Part shown: piece after piece, positions 12,293 to 25,510 of the stretch
How the letters are laid out: the number at the start of each line of letters is the position of its first letter
Numbering within the stretch: position 1 is the first letter of the stretch
Source of the DNA: Pogonophryne albipinna
Lineage: Eukaryota; Chordata; Actinopteri; Perciformes; Artedidraconidae
DNA length: 64,000 nucleotides
Reading direction: 5' to 3'
Assembly (NCBI GenBank): GCA_028583405.1
Contig: JAPTMU010000110.1
Span: forward strand, 563,953-627,952
Position numbers and translations under genes: made by a program
The notes under the pieces: generated by a model
Told to the model about the DNA's origin: nothing
The model's input: only the letters and a program-made list of their open reading frames with translations
The model's database searches: none

Positions 12293-12450
12293 TGGCTTAC
12301 CTAAAGCCAGTTGAGTAGCACTTGAAATGTTTTTGCTCTATGAAACCTGATGTACTTTATGATTCTGTTTTCTTCAAGTTTGTATCTTGTTGGTCGAATG
12401 CACTTATTGTAAGTCGCTTTGGATAAAAGCGTCAGCTAAATGTAATTTAA

Positions 12451-13982
12451 ATTCAAGCACAAACACATGTTTATTTATAAATCTAAGAAATCAAGTTAAG
12501 TCCACAAAAAAGCTCAGGAAGCTGAGCATGTTTGAGAACGCAAAGCTTAACAAGGCTATCTTAAAGAGGATCGAGGAAGCAAAACATAGTTATATCCTAA
12601 AATATACCAATGTTAAGAGAGATATGTATGAGATATAGTGAATCAAATCGCAGGTCTAAGGCCTAGTTTGTGATGCTGTGTTGCCAGGTAGATGTTTTGG
12701 AGCCAGCAAACATCAACATTAATTAGATTAAAAATAATAAAGCTTCAAGCTTTAGTTCTTCTAGACACATTTTACACTACTCAACAAAATAAAGTAATTC
12801 TAGTTTGAATCACTATATTTGAAATATTTCTCTAACTGATTCCATGCCTAAGTGTTAATGTTTGATCTCACAAGGCTTGTGCAATAGTTAACATGTCTTT
12901 TTTTACTGTGTATTCGGTGCACCACTGTCTAGTTAGCACCATTGCCCTAAGCCACGTTGCTTTGGTTACTTATCTATCATATGCATCTGTTTCAGTACTT
13001 CCCTTTTCTGCTGGGAAACTTTAAACCCCAAGCATACATACATACACATATAACTCAATCTTATGTTTTCTAATGGCACATTTGGGAGTATTTGTTTCTA
13101 CCTATAAAGGTGTTTCAGGATGATAGGTTTATACTTAGCAATTTGGTAATGACTATTAAACATACGTTGTTGTGGTCGGCGGTGCAACAGACTGCATTTC
13201 TAATGCAACATGTGTTGTGTAGCAGAAGTTATGTGTCATTGCTCTTCGGTGCAATATTACATCAGGTACGCGACAGTGCGTGACAAAGTGGTGAAATATT
13301 GTCACAGACTTCACTTGCAGGAAAGTGAAGTCTGGTAGTCTTATGTTAAAGTTGTAAGTCATTAGTGATCAACTTGTTAAGTCTGCTAGAGAGAACGGCA
13401 GCAGAGCTTTGTAGTTGTATAATGTAGATGTTCAAAAGTTCTTTAGACCTTTTATGATTATTTTTCTTATTTGTATATAATGATAATTCATTTTATCTTG
13501 CTTTTGTTGGCCTTATGTTTATCCTTCTCTTGGTATATCCTTTGTCTGCCAAAGCACTCGGTAGAATCTCTTTTTAAAGTTACCTTTTCCCAGTTGAAGG
13601 ATTACTTTCTTTAATTTTTTAGCAGGGGTCAAAAAGAAAGTGTAATGTGCTGTACAGATTGTTCAACCCTTTGGGATTTGTTATATTGGGGTGTATGAAT
13701 TAAATTGACTTGACGAAGGTGTAAAAGGATATTTACATCAATCTGAAGAAAGCTATAACACCTATAGGTGTGAAACATCCCTTGAGTAGTGTTTGTATAG
13801 GTACTAGTAGTTCTTCGCTACACCCAAATCTACCATGTTAAGAAGAGGTGTGATTGATCAGAACATCCTTCTACCATTTTTCATTTTTGTGATGAATTCT
13901 TCGACTGAATTGGTGGGTATGGAAATCAGTGATATGTGATATACAGTATGAGTGACATCATGTTTGTAAATCTCTTTGTGAT
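12451..13982. other. Intergenic, no gene seen
   Basis: No coding potential. The stretch from about 13760 to 13930 resembles 14405-14560 (both contain GAAACATCCCT and a later TTG.TGA..AAT.CTTC block), flanking the solo LTR; this looks like an old local duplication. Confidence 0.4.
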
Positions 13983-14397
13983 TGTGATGCCCCTGTGGGT
14001 TCAGAGGGTGTGGCTGTCCTGCCTGTGCTGCATTGGCCCCAGTGATTGCAGTGACTCAGGGCACCTGGGTCTGGTGTCCTGCAGCTATTTAAAGCCTCTC
14101 TCCTCTCTGTCCTCTCTCTGCTTCTCCCTGCAGGCACCCCGGTTTTGTTGAGTATATTATGAGTTTCTTCAGTTGTTTTACTTTGTGCACTTCAACACTC
14201 TCACACACATACATGTCCACACAATCCTCACCCTGCATGTACATTACTGATACCACTGACATCCACACCTCATACTTTACTGGTTTTGACTTGATTTGTT
14301 TGTCCTAAATAAACATATTTTGTTCACCGTCGACATGGTGTGTCTCCTCTTTGTTGTGTCTCCTCTTTGTTGTGGCCTTTTGAGCCGGGTCGTAACA
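13983..14397 (+). mobile_element. Solo LTR (415 bp)
   Basis: Starts TGTGATGCCCC and ends GGGTCGTAACA, that is TG...CA. It contains a TATTTAAAG box and an AATAAA, in the order expected for an LTR. Flanking pentamers GTGAT (13978-13982) and GTAAT (14398-14402) differ at one base, consistent with an old 5-bp target duplication. No internal retroelement genes are adjacent. Confidence 0.75.
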
Positions 14398-15399
14398 GTA
14401 ATTGGATACCTAAGAAGGTTGAAACATCCCTGTGTGTAGTTATTACATTGTACCACCATTGAGAAAATGTGAACTTGATCATGACTTCATTCTATCATTG
14501 GCAATTTTGTTGATAAATACTTCCATTGAGCTGGTGGGTGTTGAAAGAGCAAGGCTATTCCCCAGAGCAGTAGGTACACATTTTAAATGATAAATAACTG
14601 TAGGACTAATAAAGGTATTCTGATTCTGTTTAAACAACACTGACTGAAAGCCCAGAGAAGCACTTGTAATACTTCCATACTGTGCCAGAAATATTTGAGA
14701 AGCTCAGTGACGTTTGTATTGCGACATTTTTGTTGGCATATAACTTCAACTTTCACCAGAATGAACTGCATTTTTATTCCCTACAAAGCTGGAAATGAAT
14801 AGTGAATGATGCACGAATGAGTCCTAGATCCTTGAATTTAGTTGCTGTTTTTGATTCCATTGTATTGAGGTCGATGTTTTTTTGGTTAGATTATTAAAAT
14901 ATGTTCGGTGGGCACACAAGTTTAAGAGATTCTGCCGTATATATCTGACTTAACAAAACGTTTTGGTATTACACATTTCTATTTGCAATTCTCCGCAACA
15001 ATCCAAAGGGAAAATCTCATGAGCTCTTTTTGGAAAATATTAACTTCTAGGTCGGCCTACAAAAATACATCTTCCTTGCAAACTTTTATACACAAGCATG
15101 AATATAGTCTCATAATCCTGCTGCTTCCTGTTGTCCTCAACCTTAACCCTGCGAAACATAATTAAAATGTACATGAATGTAGTGCGGTACCATCAGTATA
15201 CAGTAGTACATTCCCTGCCATATTTTTGTTGTTAAGGCTGTCTGTTCTTCAATGACTGATCGTATCTGGAGAGAACCTGTTTTGTCATTTTCCTTGATGC
15301 ACAATTGTTCTCATATCGTCACTCTCTCCAAGAATAAAACTAAACATGTACAGACATGGACAGACACCTGAGGAATTTCACAATTATTTCACCCCATGC
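14398..15399. other. Intergenic, no gene seen
   Basis: AT-rich sequence upstream of the receptor B leader; nothing recognisable. Confidence 0.4.
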
Positions 15400-16003
15400 T
15401 GCTGGAAAACACCTTTAACTGCCAGTTTCCAGTAACAACGTCATGTGTAAAACCGAAACTGCAGTGTATGCCCCCTTCTCTTAACACAGTAGATCGGATT
15501 AATCAAAATGCCATGGAACTGGTTACAACATGCAATTGTTATGTTGTAGTCTGTGTCATTAAAGCCTCAAAGTTTAAACCACACCTCCAGCTGACAACAA
15601 ATATTTCCTCTCTGAAGGGTCGGAAGCAGTCTCACATAAAAAGGGCTTGCAGGCTGACTGAGGAAGGGTGTTTTTTTCTTCTCTATATTCAGTACTTTTT
15701 TCATGCTGTGTGTACGGTGCATGTTTCCTCAGCATGTTTTTTGCACAGACAGAGTCTCCAGGATCACTTTGAGGATCTAACAAGCCGACTGTTGAATTTG
15801 ACGGATCACAGGGAATCAGCGCCTGAGCAGAAGATTGCGGGTAAGAGGCAGCTACCACCAACTCCAAAACAAAAAGGATTTACCCTGCTTGGCAACACAT
15901 TTAACCGTTATGCTTCCAATTGCTTTGGCATAACGTTAAATAGGACTACTTTGACATCAACTTCTTCTACTGCTTCTCAATGACTTATGCACCAGAACAA
16001 AAC
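15400..16003 (+). promoter_or_regulatory. Conserved 5' flank / leader of receptor B
   Basis: Aligns with 27400-27785 upstream of receptor C: CGGATTAATCAAAATGC here against CGGATTGATCAAAATGC, TCCAGGATCACT in both, and CCAAAACAAAAAGG in both. The shared order of blocks up to the start codons suggests promoter plus 5'UTR. A transcription start cannot be fixed from the sequence. Confidence 0.5.
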
Positions 16004-16140
16004 ATGCCTGTAAATTCAACGATTGACCACTGCAAAGTACCCAATAATTCCACATATGAAGTCCTCTCCTGGGTGATGGTTGGAGAGTTCGTGCTGGGTC
16101 TGCCTCTCAACCTGTCGGTCCTCTACATCTTCATCTTCAG
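16004..16140 (+). CDS. Receptor B exon 1
   Basis: 137 nt, identical in length to exon 1 of copy C. Encodes the extracellular N-terminus and TM1 and ends at AG before donor GTATGA. Confidence 0.85.
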
Positions 16141-19100
16141 GTATGAAGTCACAAAATCTCTCTTTTAATGCCCATTTACTATTTTCTGAAATAACTCAAA
16201 AAGTAGGTCGATAACGCCTTCAGGGAGGGGGACATTTTAAACTTAGCCAAACGCCTTGAACTTGCTGCATGATTTGTCAGCTGGGATTACCCCTACTTTC
16301 GCCAGTAATTTCGATGACAATATCCCCCCAAAAACACCCCAATAATGGCACTTAAGGATAGGATGGATTAATCCAGATAACTACCAGTATTACTTTCTAT
16401 AACCTGGAGGACTGACAGTTCTTTGAAAGAAAACTGAAATTATGCCAACGTTAAAATTGGTCACGTAGTTGTGAAGAGCGTCTAGCCTGCTGTAACTCAG
16501 TCAAGTTGTTTATTGATTCAATTAATGAATAACTGTCGATTCATGACTCTTTGCAGGGAGATGTAATACATGCATGCTCAGTCAAGTGACTAGAAGAAAG
16601 AAAATAGAGGCCAGTAGTTAGATCCAGATTAGGTTCTTATTTTTTTGCAAAAAACTTGTTGGTATTCCTGAAGTGGTTAATTTCAGTTGTCTAGGACAGC
16701 TTATTTTAGGTCAGTGAACCAATTGTACTTAACGTGCTAGATCACTAACCTGCATGTTTTCAATACACTTAACAATTGTAAAGATATTTTAATTATTAAT
16801 AATTCAAAAGCAAAACATTAAATGTAAAAACAACCACATGAATGTTAAATGGTTGTTAAAGGAAGGCTCCAGACAGGGCTCGACATTATAAATGGCCCGC
16901 TGGCCCGGAAGCACTATTTAGACACCCCGGGCCAGCATAACGTACTTTCCACTTGCCCGCTCGGGCCACTAAAAATATTGCTTTAAAAAAAATGTCCTGT
17001 GGTATTGGTATTTTGACTAGCAATTTAGTTAAATTGTTTCGTTTATTAACGCTACAACATAGCATTCCGTGAGTCGGTTGTCGTTGTTGGGTGAAAAGCA
17101 AACAGCTGTTTGCTGCGGAGCGCAGCGCGAGCAGGCTCCCGTGAGCGGGAGCGCGCTCCTTCACTACAGACTATCGCGCCACCTAACCATTCGCCAAAAT
17201 GTTTTTAATACCAGCGGTAGCCGGGCAAAAAACAATCTTCAAATAAAAGAAAGTCACCGGAGGAGTTAAAGGAGAGTGACAGGGAGCATGAGAAGAAGAG
17301 GGAGAGGAAGTTTCAGCCAGCTTGATCGATGGAGTTGGCTTCTAGTGGTGCAGTGACGCGTCCTAAAACCCTTTTATAATCTATCGATTAGATTTATGAT
17401 TCGAAAATTATAAAAGTAGGGTAGACATGTGGAGATTATCCGGCTGAACAAAACGTGCATTTATCAAACAGGTTTGTTTTCCACAGACCTTATTTCCAGC
17501 TATTTTCCAAAACCTGTGGAGAAATGCCATTGCTCTTTGTCGAGGGAACCAGCAGCTTACTTCCGGGTTTTAGGACGCGTCACTGCACCTCTCAATATGA
17601 TGCCAATATAAACAAGGTCTTCTGTCGGCTCTGTACATCAATGCCGACCTATGCTGACAAGTAAGTGAAGAGTAGACAATATAAAGGTACTGGCGAAATG
17701 TCCCAGCAGTTTAGGATAATGAAGGTTCTAATCAAATCACCTACATAGCCATTACATGTCTAACTCCTAATGACAGGAAGGCAGAAAGTGCATTATACAA
17801 ATAATAATACTCATAATAGCAGAATTCTTTTTAACAATATCATTATTTTTAATAAACCAAATATGAACAATTGAGGGAAATGAGGAAGAACTGATTATTC
17901 AAATGTTGTAGTACAAGTAGTAATGTAGTTAGTGCATACATTAGGCTATATTGCAACAAATGTGTTAATTTTCTTCATTATTAGTCGATTTTTTTTTTGG
18001 TGGACGAATGCTCCGGGCCAGAGGTTACAATGGTGGGGCCAGTGATAATACAATTCCACCGGCCCGGAGGGCCAGTGGCATTTTACCCTTAATGTCTACC
18101 CCTGCCAGTCATTAGATAGTTAATCAAAACTTCAGTATTTAGTGAAACATTATGTTTAAACCATACCCTGAAGAAATCAGCGATATTCCCCGGTAAATAA
18201 TGATTTTATAGCTCTTTTTTATCAAAAACCTGTATATTCCGTCAGGCAGCTGCCATTTTGGCCATTTTCAGTAGTCACATGATCCGAAAAACTAGGTCGT
18301 GACGTCATCTATGCGTTCACTTTGTAAACACACCACGAAAACATGGCGGAGTATTTGAGTTCGGACTCGTCAGCCGAGGAAGAAGTTTAGAAAAATAAAG
18401 TTCAGGCGGACTTACTTTGAATTAACACTATAGGTATTCATTCCATCCAAATACAACTGTAAAAAAAAAAAAAAACATACTCCGTTATCCTCTTAGGCCC
18501 CACGGACCCGGTTCCGGGGCCGAAATCGCGTCATTTGCAGGAAACAACGTCTAAGGAACCTTAATATTTAATAAACTATGAATATTTTATATCCATATAA
18601 CGGGAAAAAAACTAATTTAACTGATCTTTTTCATTTTTTTCTTCAAAAAAAACACACAATGCTAACAGTGAGCCTCTGAATTAGCCCCGAGTGAAAAATG
18701 CTAACCTATTACTGCACCGAAAATGACTCCTAGCTCCCTTATTACTTATCCTAGCTGCACATCCAACACATCGTTTATGATCGTAAAGACACAGAATCTA
18801 ACGGTGCTCACCTCAACACTGAAAGATGCAAACTCGCGACGTTATCAACAAAAACGTACATCAAAACAAGTGGCGCTAGGTACTAACATGCGCTAGGCTA
18901 ATGGCTTACCTTCCTCTTTGTCTGGTCTAAACTGGTCTTCAATGGCATTAAAACGATAAAAACGATGATGTAGTTAATCCATAGGTTAATATCCAATGTG
19001 ACTGTGTCCCCTTTGAAATGTTCTGATAATCTATAAGCAATAAAACTGCAATTCCGTTATCTGCTGTCCGCTCTGTGCTCCGTGCGCTCTGGGTCCTGCA

Positions 19101-22100
19101 ATTCCTGCTTCCTTACGTAGTAAACAATAAGTAAAGTCTGCTGCGTAAGGTGCTTAAACTGGTTGGCATTGGCAGTGCACTGCATCCCCATTAAGTAATG
19201 GTTGATTAATAAATCCCATTTTATGTTTCATCATACTCTCAGAGTAGTCGTCCGGAAACTTGAAATGTTCGCTGCATACATGCGCCTGTGGATCTTTCAG
19301 TTTGGGCCGAGCACATTTCGCTAGCCACTGCCTCCGAACGTACTTCCTACGCTTACCCGTTGGCAATAGATGGAACCGAGCATTCCGTGGATTGTTCCTA
19401 TCCGAATTGTGGCAATGTTTCGCGATACAATGAGGCATATTTCTAGTGATGTTACGTATTGCGCCGAGGCTTCGGAGCGTGTGTCGAGTGATCCCCGAAG
19501 CTTTTTGTGAAGCATGTATCGAGGCTTGTATCGTTTTGGGCCAGTGACGTCATCGATGACAAACGAAGCCTCGCTGCCTGTCGATACCACGTGACTGCTT
19601 CACGAAGCGATTCAGATCGGTTGAACCGTTGAACCACAACGCTCATAATACCCATGGATGTATAATAAGAACCATATTACCCCTCCTGTACCCGGGCCCG
19701 GTGACACGATGGAATCAAGAGAGCTCAGACCCTCACTTATATAGAGGTCAGAACATGTCATAAGTATAAATAGATACAAGCATAAATACATGTAGGAATA
19801 AAAACATCAATAAATACAGGAATACATATCTTGCAGTGTTTTCAGGGAGCTTTAGTGTGTGTGCTGTGGCTCAGCTGGAAAGCAGTTGACTCATGACCGC
19901 AGGGTTCCTGGTTCAACGACTGAACAATACGTATTTTTTGTTGTTTATAAAAGCTACAGCTAAATGAGATAATGTAGTTAATAAATGTATTCTTTGATAT
20001 GGTTTAGCCTTTCTCAGGCTACAACATGGTTAAGTTTACGAATATTATTAAGGAATACAAATCCCTCTTTGCAATGTTTACCAGCCTCCTTAGGCTTTTC
20101 AATCACAATCATTAAACTGGAATAAATACAATATTGTTAACATGAAAATATGATTGTATGTTCGTTGTTTAGAGTTATTCTAAGGCTTTACTCAATGGGA
20201 ACTCGGTATGAGATGGAGCACACTGTTGAGATGTCCAATCTGCCTGTTTTACACACTTTGACCAACAGGGGGGTTTGTGTTCAAATGAAGCCCATGATGA
20301 AGCCTCATGAGATGAACCCTTTTGCGAACCAATTGGCTGGAAAGCTTCAAAGCTTCATAAGGCTTCATCTCGCCATCACTACATATTTCTATAGAATTGA
20401 GAGAGTAACTAGAGTAAACAACATGAACAAAGCACATACGTCAATTTGTCCTCGACACCAAACGCATAGTTCACGTCACTTCCGGTAAAATAAGTCATGT
20501 GACTCGTCAAAATGGCGCCGCCCACAGGGTTGATGTAATTTCGGTAATTAATCAGTTTAAAATCACTGATAACGTCATCGGATAAAAAAAGAAAAAAAAA
20601 GAAGACTGGCAGAGACTGGTCTGTTTTATCGGATGATAATTATTAAAAAATGCGTGTCATGAGCATTCCCTCCCTTTAAAAAGGTTTTAGACTGATTAGG
20701 GTAGTCAGGCATCCATTGCCATTTTTGGAAGCTATTTTGAAATGCCTTGCAATTTCACTTCTTTAAAACATCACTTCAAAACCAGACTATATTTAACAAT
20801 TGAATTGACGTGAAATGCTTTTTTAACAAGATGAGCACTGTCTGCTAGTCTTGAGATAAACCTATAGAACATAGCGTGCTGTGGGTAAAGATAATCTCTG
20901 AGAGCGGGAACTTCAGCATGCAGAGATGTTGGTGTTTTCTTTGGCCTGATTGTACATTTCTACCACTAAATTATACAGTGCAAAAAAAAGAAGCAGATGC
21001 AATAACAAAATTATCATAACCCTAGATTAAAATATGCATTAATATGCTGATAAAGAACTCTTTTTGCACAGTGATTCCTGTTTGAGTCTTCATATTTGAC
21101 ATTAAGTAGAGTGCTTCAGTTGGATGAATTGTCAGACTATAGCCGTGCAGAGATTCTGTGCATTTGTATAACTTGAGATGCCAAATAAATAACAGCTTGT
21201 CAATGGCTTCCTCTTTCAGGTACAAGTTCTGGAAGAACAAAAGTATCTTCCTGTTCAATATTGTGGTTGCGGACTTCTTGCTGATGGTCATTCTTCCTGC
21301 CAAGGTTTACCATTACCAAAATGGCCAGAGACGCAGCCCAATTAACGCCGAGTGTAAGACGATGCACTTCTTGCTGTTTCTCAACCGAGGGGCCAGCATC
21401 GCCTTCCTCATCACGCTCTCCATCGACCGATACTTCAATGTGGTTCATCTCGGGAGGAGGAACTTTGTCAAAGTGCTGAAGAAAACGCCTCAAATCTCCA
21501 TCCTCATCTGGGTTCTCTTGCTGCCCCTCACCATCCCCACTATGGTCAAAACGTTTGAGTGCTGCAACAGCCACGGCCGTAAAGAAGAGACGCCTTCTCA
21601 CGATGTGACGGACACCTTTAGAGAGGTATTGTTTTGATTTGCTTTATTGCGGGGAGGCTATGGCTCAGGAGGGAAATGGTTGTCCTCCAACTGGAAGGTT
21701 GGCGTTGACCCCAAATTGCTCTTAATGTGTGTGAATGTGTGTGAATGTGTGTGAATGTGTGTGAATGTGTGTGAATGTGTGTGAATGTGTGCAGCCTCTG
21801 CCTCTGTGTGAATGGCTGAAGGCTGACTTGTATATTTAATATTGCTATAAAGCAATATAAATACAGTCCATTTAGTTTGACATAGCTGTAAAATATTTTA
21901 GTAGCTAAAAAATGGAAACAAAAAAGGCCATAATGATTACGATGTGAGCATGAACAAAAGCCCAATATATACTCTGACGTCAGAGAGTTAAACCTACCAA
22001 AGCTTTCAACAATAAATAAGAACTTCAGTTATTTACAGTTCCTCTCACATTTAAACAAACTTCCTATGAAGCTGTCAGTCATTACAGGTTTTTGCCCAAA

Positions 22101-22950
22101 GGTTATTTCAACACCCTGTAAACCCGAGAAGGATCTAGAGCTTGCAATAGCATCTTAAATTCTGTCTAAATTATATTGTATGTGACAATCGAATAAAACA
22201 GAACACTTCCCTTGTTGTTCCTGTGTTTTGGACTGTGAACCAGACAAAACAAGACAAGTAAAAGCATGAAGAGTTGATTTTGTTTCAATATGACTCACAA
22301 ACCTCAAAATCCTGACTCCTAATGGCTCCAGAAGGCATGTCTACAGTATGGAAATATATGTTGTTTCAGATATAAGCTCATTGACATAGTGACCCCGAGG
22401 CCTGTCTGTAGGTACATTAGTGTTTTTTTTCTGTGTTGGGTTTCATACTCAAAGTCACTTCTCTTTTCAGATTGTCTACTTCGCGCAGATCATCATCCCC
22501 TTCATCATCCTCGTCTATTGCAGTGTGCGCATCGTGAACCGGCTGCGGAGGAAGACCGTGGGCGAGAAGACCAAACTGAGGCGAGCGGTGCTGGTGGTCA
22601 TATCGGTCGTTGTCGTGTTCGCCCTCTGCTTCCTGCCAAGCACTATAGCCAGAGCGGTGCTGCTGGCCGTCAGACTGATGGACTTGCAGGTCGAAGAGGA
22701 CGTTGTGGTTCAGGTGTACGACAGCCTCATGGTGCTGTCTTACAGCGACTGCCTGCTGGACCCGCTGGTTTACTGCTTTTGTAACTCAGGGTTCAAAGAC
22801 GCTTACATTTCCACCTTCTGTCCCCAGTTTCTACAGAGGAAACTGTTGAAAGCTGACTTTGGATTGGGAACAACAACCACAACAACCATAACAACCATAA
22901 CTATGAACTGTGGTAATAGAACTGTGTCCTTGCCGATAGTAGAGAAATGA
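16004..22950 (+). CDS. HCAR/OXER1-like GPCR copy B (three exons, 340 aa)
   Basis: Complete seven-transmembrane receptor joined from 16004-16140, 21220-21625 and 22471-22950 (1023 nt with stop). Introns are phase 2 (splitting the Arg codon AG|G) and phase 0, both GT...AG. Visible hallmarks: N-glycosylation site NST near the N-terminus, Asn in TM1 (PLNLSVLY), VVADFLL in TM2, DRY in SIDRYFNVVH, paired Cys (ECC) in the second extracellular loop, CFLP in TM6 and DPLVY in TM7. The 'RYKFWKNKSIFLFN' and 'IDRYFNVVH' stretches parallel HCAR2. Predicted role is a Gi-coupled cell-surface receptor for a hydroxy-acid or eicosanoid-like ligand; ligand unknown. I chose ATG 16004 because it matches the only start in copy C; an in-frame ATG at 15980 would add eight residues. 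Mammalian HCAR/OXER1 coding regions are intronless. Confidence 0.88.
16874..18104. mobile_element. hAT-like element with CAGGGCTCGACATTA terminus in intron 1
   Basis: Left end CAGGGCTCGACATTATAAATG, with GGCCCG-rich subterminal sequence; right end is the inverted equivalent, GGCCCGG..CCAGTGG through TTAATGTCTACCCCTG at 18104. An internal frame near 17610-17664 reads NKVFCRLCTSMPTYADK, resembling the zinc-finger entry of KIAA1586-type hAT transposases. No exact 8-bp duplication is visible, so the copy is probably old. It is related to the element at 2130-3588. Confidence 0.7.
19154..19438 (-). pseudogene. THAP zinc-finger fragment of a transposase
   Basis: A 94-residue frame beginning MPHCIAKHCHN with the C2CH pattern of THAP domains: CIAKHC, then a Trp (RRQWLAKC) and VCSEHF about 45 residues later, followed by the expected HK..LLNGDAV region. 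THAP domains bind DNA sequence-specifically. The frame stops soon after the domain, with no catalytic region adjoining, so this is a remnant. The hAT-like insertion sits about five bases upstream of its ATG and separates it from its original promoter. Confidence 0.7.
19444..20381 (+). mobile_element. hAT-like non-autonomous element, copy 2 (938 bp)
   Basis: Termini TAGTGATG/CATCACTA flanked by a perfect 8-bp duplication CATATTTC (19436-19443 and 20382-20389). It is almost identical to 10947-11891 but in the opposite orientation. Subterminal GAAGC/GCTTC repeats are visible at both ends. The short open frames it contains recur in both copies but show no known domain. Confidence 0.88.
19867..19920 (+). 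other. tRNA-like A/B box segment inside hAT copy 2
   Basis: TGGCTCAGCTGG at 19867-19878 and GGTTCAACGAC at 19910-19920 match pol III A- and B-box patterns, with CAT where an anticodon would fall. Stem pairing is poor; probably a captured tRNA or SINE head, not a working tRNA. Confidence 0.4.
21220..21625 (+). CDS. Receptor B exon 2
   Basis: Acceptor CAG before 21220, donor GTATTG at 21626. Encodes TM2, TM3 with DRY, TM4 and the second extracellular loop. Two codons longer than the copy C equivalent, the difference lying in the loop after ECCNS. Confidence 0.88.
21651..21840 (+). mobile_element. Degenerate tRNA-type SINE with 10-bp tandem repeat, intron 2
   Basis: CTATGGCTCAGGAGGG (A-box-like) and GGAAGGTTGGCGTTGACCCC (B-box-like) head, followed by about seven copies of AATGTGTGTG (about 21724-21790) and a CTGTGTGAATGG tail, the pattern of a fish tRNA-derived SINE. 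Confidence 0.5.
22471..22950 (+). CDS. Receptor B exon 3
   Basis: Acceptor TTTTCAG before 22471; stop TGA at 22948-22950. Encodes TM5-TM7 and a C-tail rich in Thr (codons from an ACAACC-type repeat). The third extracellular loop is about 15 residues longer than in copy C. Confidence 0.88.
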   Translation: MVYFAQIIIPFIILVYCSVRIVNRLRRKTVGEKTKLRRAVLVVISVVVVFALCFLPSTIARAVLLAVRLMDLQVEEDVVVQVYDSLMVLSYSDCLLDPLVYCFCNSGFKDAYISTFCPQFLQRKLLKADFGLGTTTTTTITTITMNCGNRTVSLPIVEK

Positions 22951-24983
<2,033 letters not shown>

Positions 24984-25510
24984 CAGGGTATATGCAGGAA
25001 TCCTGAAGTCACATGTAAGACCTTTTAAGACCTTCTTTAAGACCCTTTCCGTACATTTTAAGACCTCATCTCCACTTGGAGTTGTAACCGGTTACCTTGG
25101 CGACACACTTTACCTCACATTGACTATATACAGTATTGATAGTCCTTCCTCCTTATCTTCCAACCATTTGGACGCAGACTTGCATTTCCCCATAACGATG
25201 TTGTTTAAAAACCGGCGTAAACGGACCTCCGCGCTATCAAGCAGTGAGCGTGCGATGTCCTGTTCAGATGACGTCAAATCCAACGGGATGCCATAAATAA
25301 ACTACACAGAATCACACTACACACCTACGCCATGATTACATTCAGGCAGACTGTAGAAAACAACCTCTTTGGACAATTTAGATACTTATTGAAAACAAGC
25401 TACTAAATGTAATACCTTGGAAAATGCCCTTTAATACTTTTTAATAGCCTTCATTTTCGCTAAATTGATTGATCAACTTGTAACACTTTTTAAGACCCCG
25501 CGGACCCCTG
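24984..25510. mobile_element. hAT-like non-autonomous element (TTTTTAAGACCCCGCGG family)
   Basis: Left end CAGGGTATATGCAGGAAT followed by TAAGACCTTTTAAGACC; right end TTTTTAAGACCCCGCGGACCCCTG, which is the usual inverted partner in this fish hAT family. No exact target duplication seen. A partial inverted relative lies at 32715-32845. Confidence 0.65.

Larger units (their letters stand above)
10777..12450 (+). mobile_element. L2-type LINE 3' end, interrupted by a hAT-like element
   Basis: Translation gives the C-terminal part of an L2/CR1-clade reverse transcriptase protein: RLDYCNSLLAGLP, then HTTPLLRSLHWLPVTAR, then after the insertion SGPSYIQDM and WWNELPIDIRTADSL, ending HFER-stop at 12197-12199. 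The 3'UTR ends in GTAAGTCGCTTTGGATAAAA, characteristic of fish L2 tails. The 5' end is truncated. A second copy is at 55650-56425. Confidence 0.85.
18200..20600 (-). mobile_element. THAP-encoding DNA transposon remnant in intron 1
   Basis: Imperfect long inverted ends: GCCATTTTGGCC..AGTCACATGA..GACGTCATCTATGCGTT at about 18250-18330 against the complement of CGCATAGTTCACGTCACTTCC..AGTCATGTGACT..AAAATGGCGCC at 20463-20520. It encodes a THAP finger on the minus strand (19154-19438) and on + a 15-codon frame MAEYLSSDSSAEEEV from 18342. THAP domains occur in P-element and Kolobok-type transposases; which one applies is not decided. Outer limits are approximate. A younger hAT-like element is inserted at 19444. 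Confidence 0.55.

Noticed and set aside
15396..15983. 195-codon frame ending at the receptor B start
   Set aside because: Lies in the non-coding leader; the paralogous leader of copy C has no matching frame.
19860..19932. Functional tRNA-Met gene
   Set aside because: A and B boxes fit, but acceptor and anticodon stems do not pair and the sequence lies inside a transposon repeated at two sites.
21200..21601. 133-codon minus-strand frame opposite receptor B exon 2
   Set aside because: Shadow of the receptor exon; the same antisense frame appears opposite exon 2 of copy C, as expected from conserved codon use.
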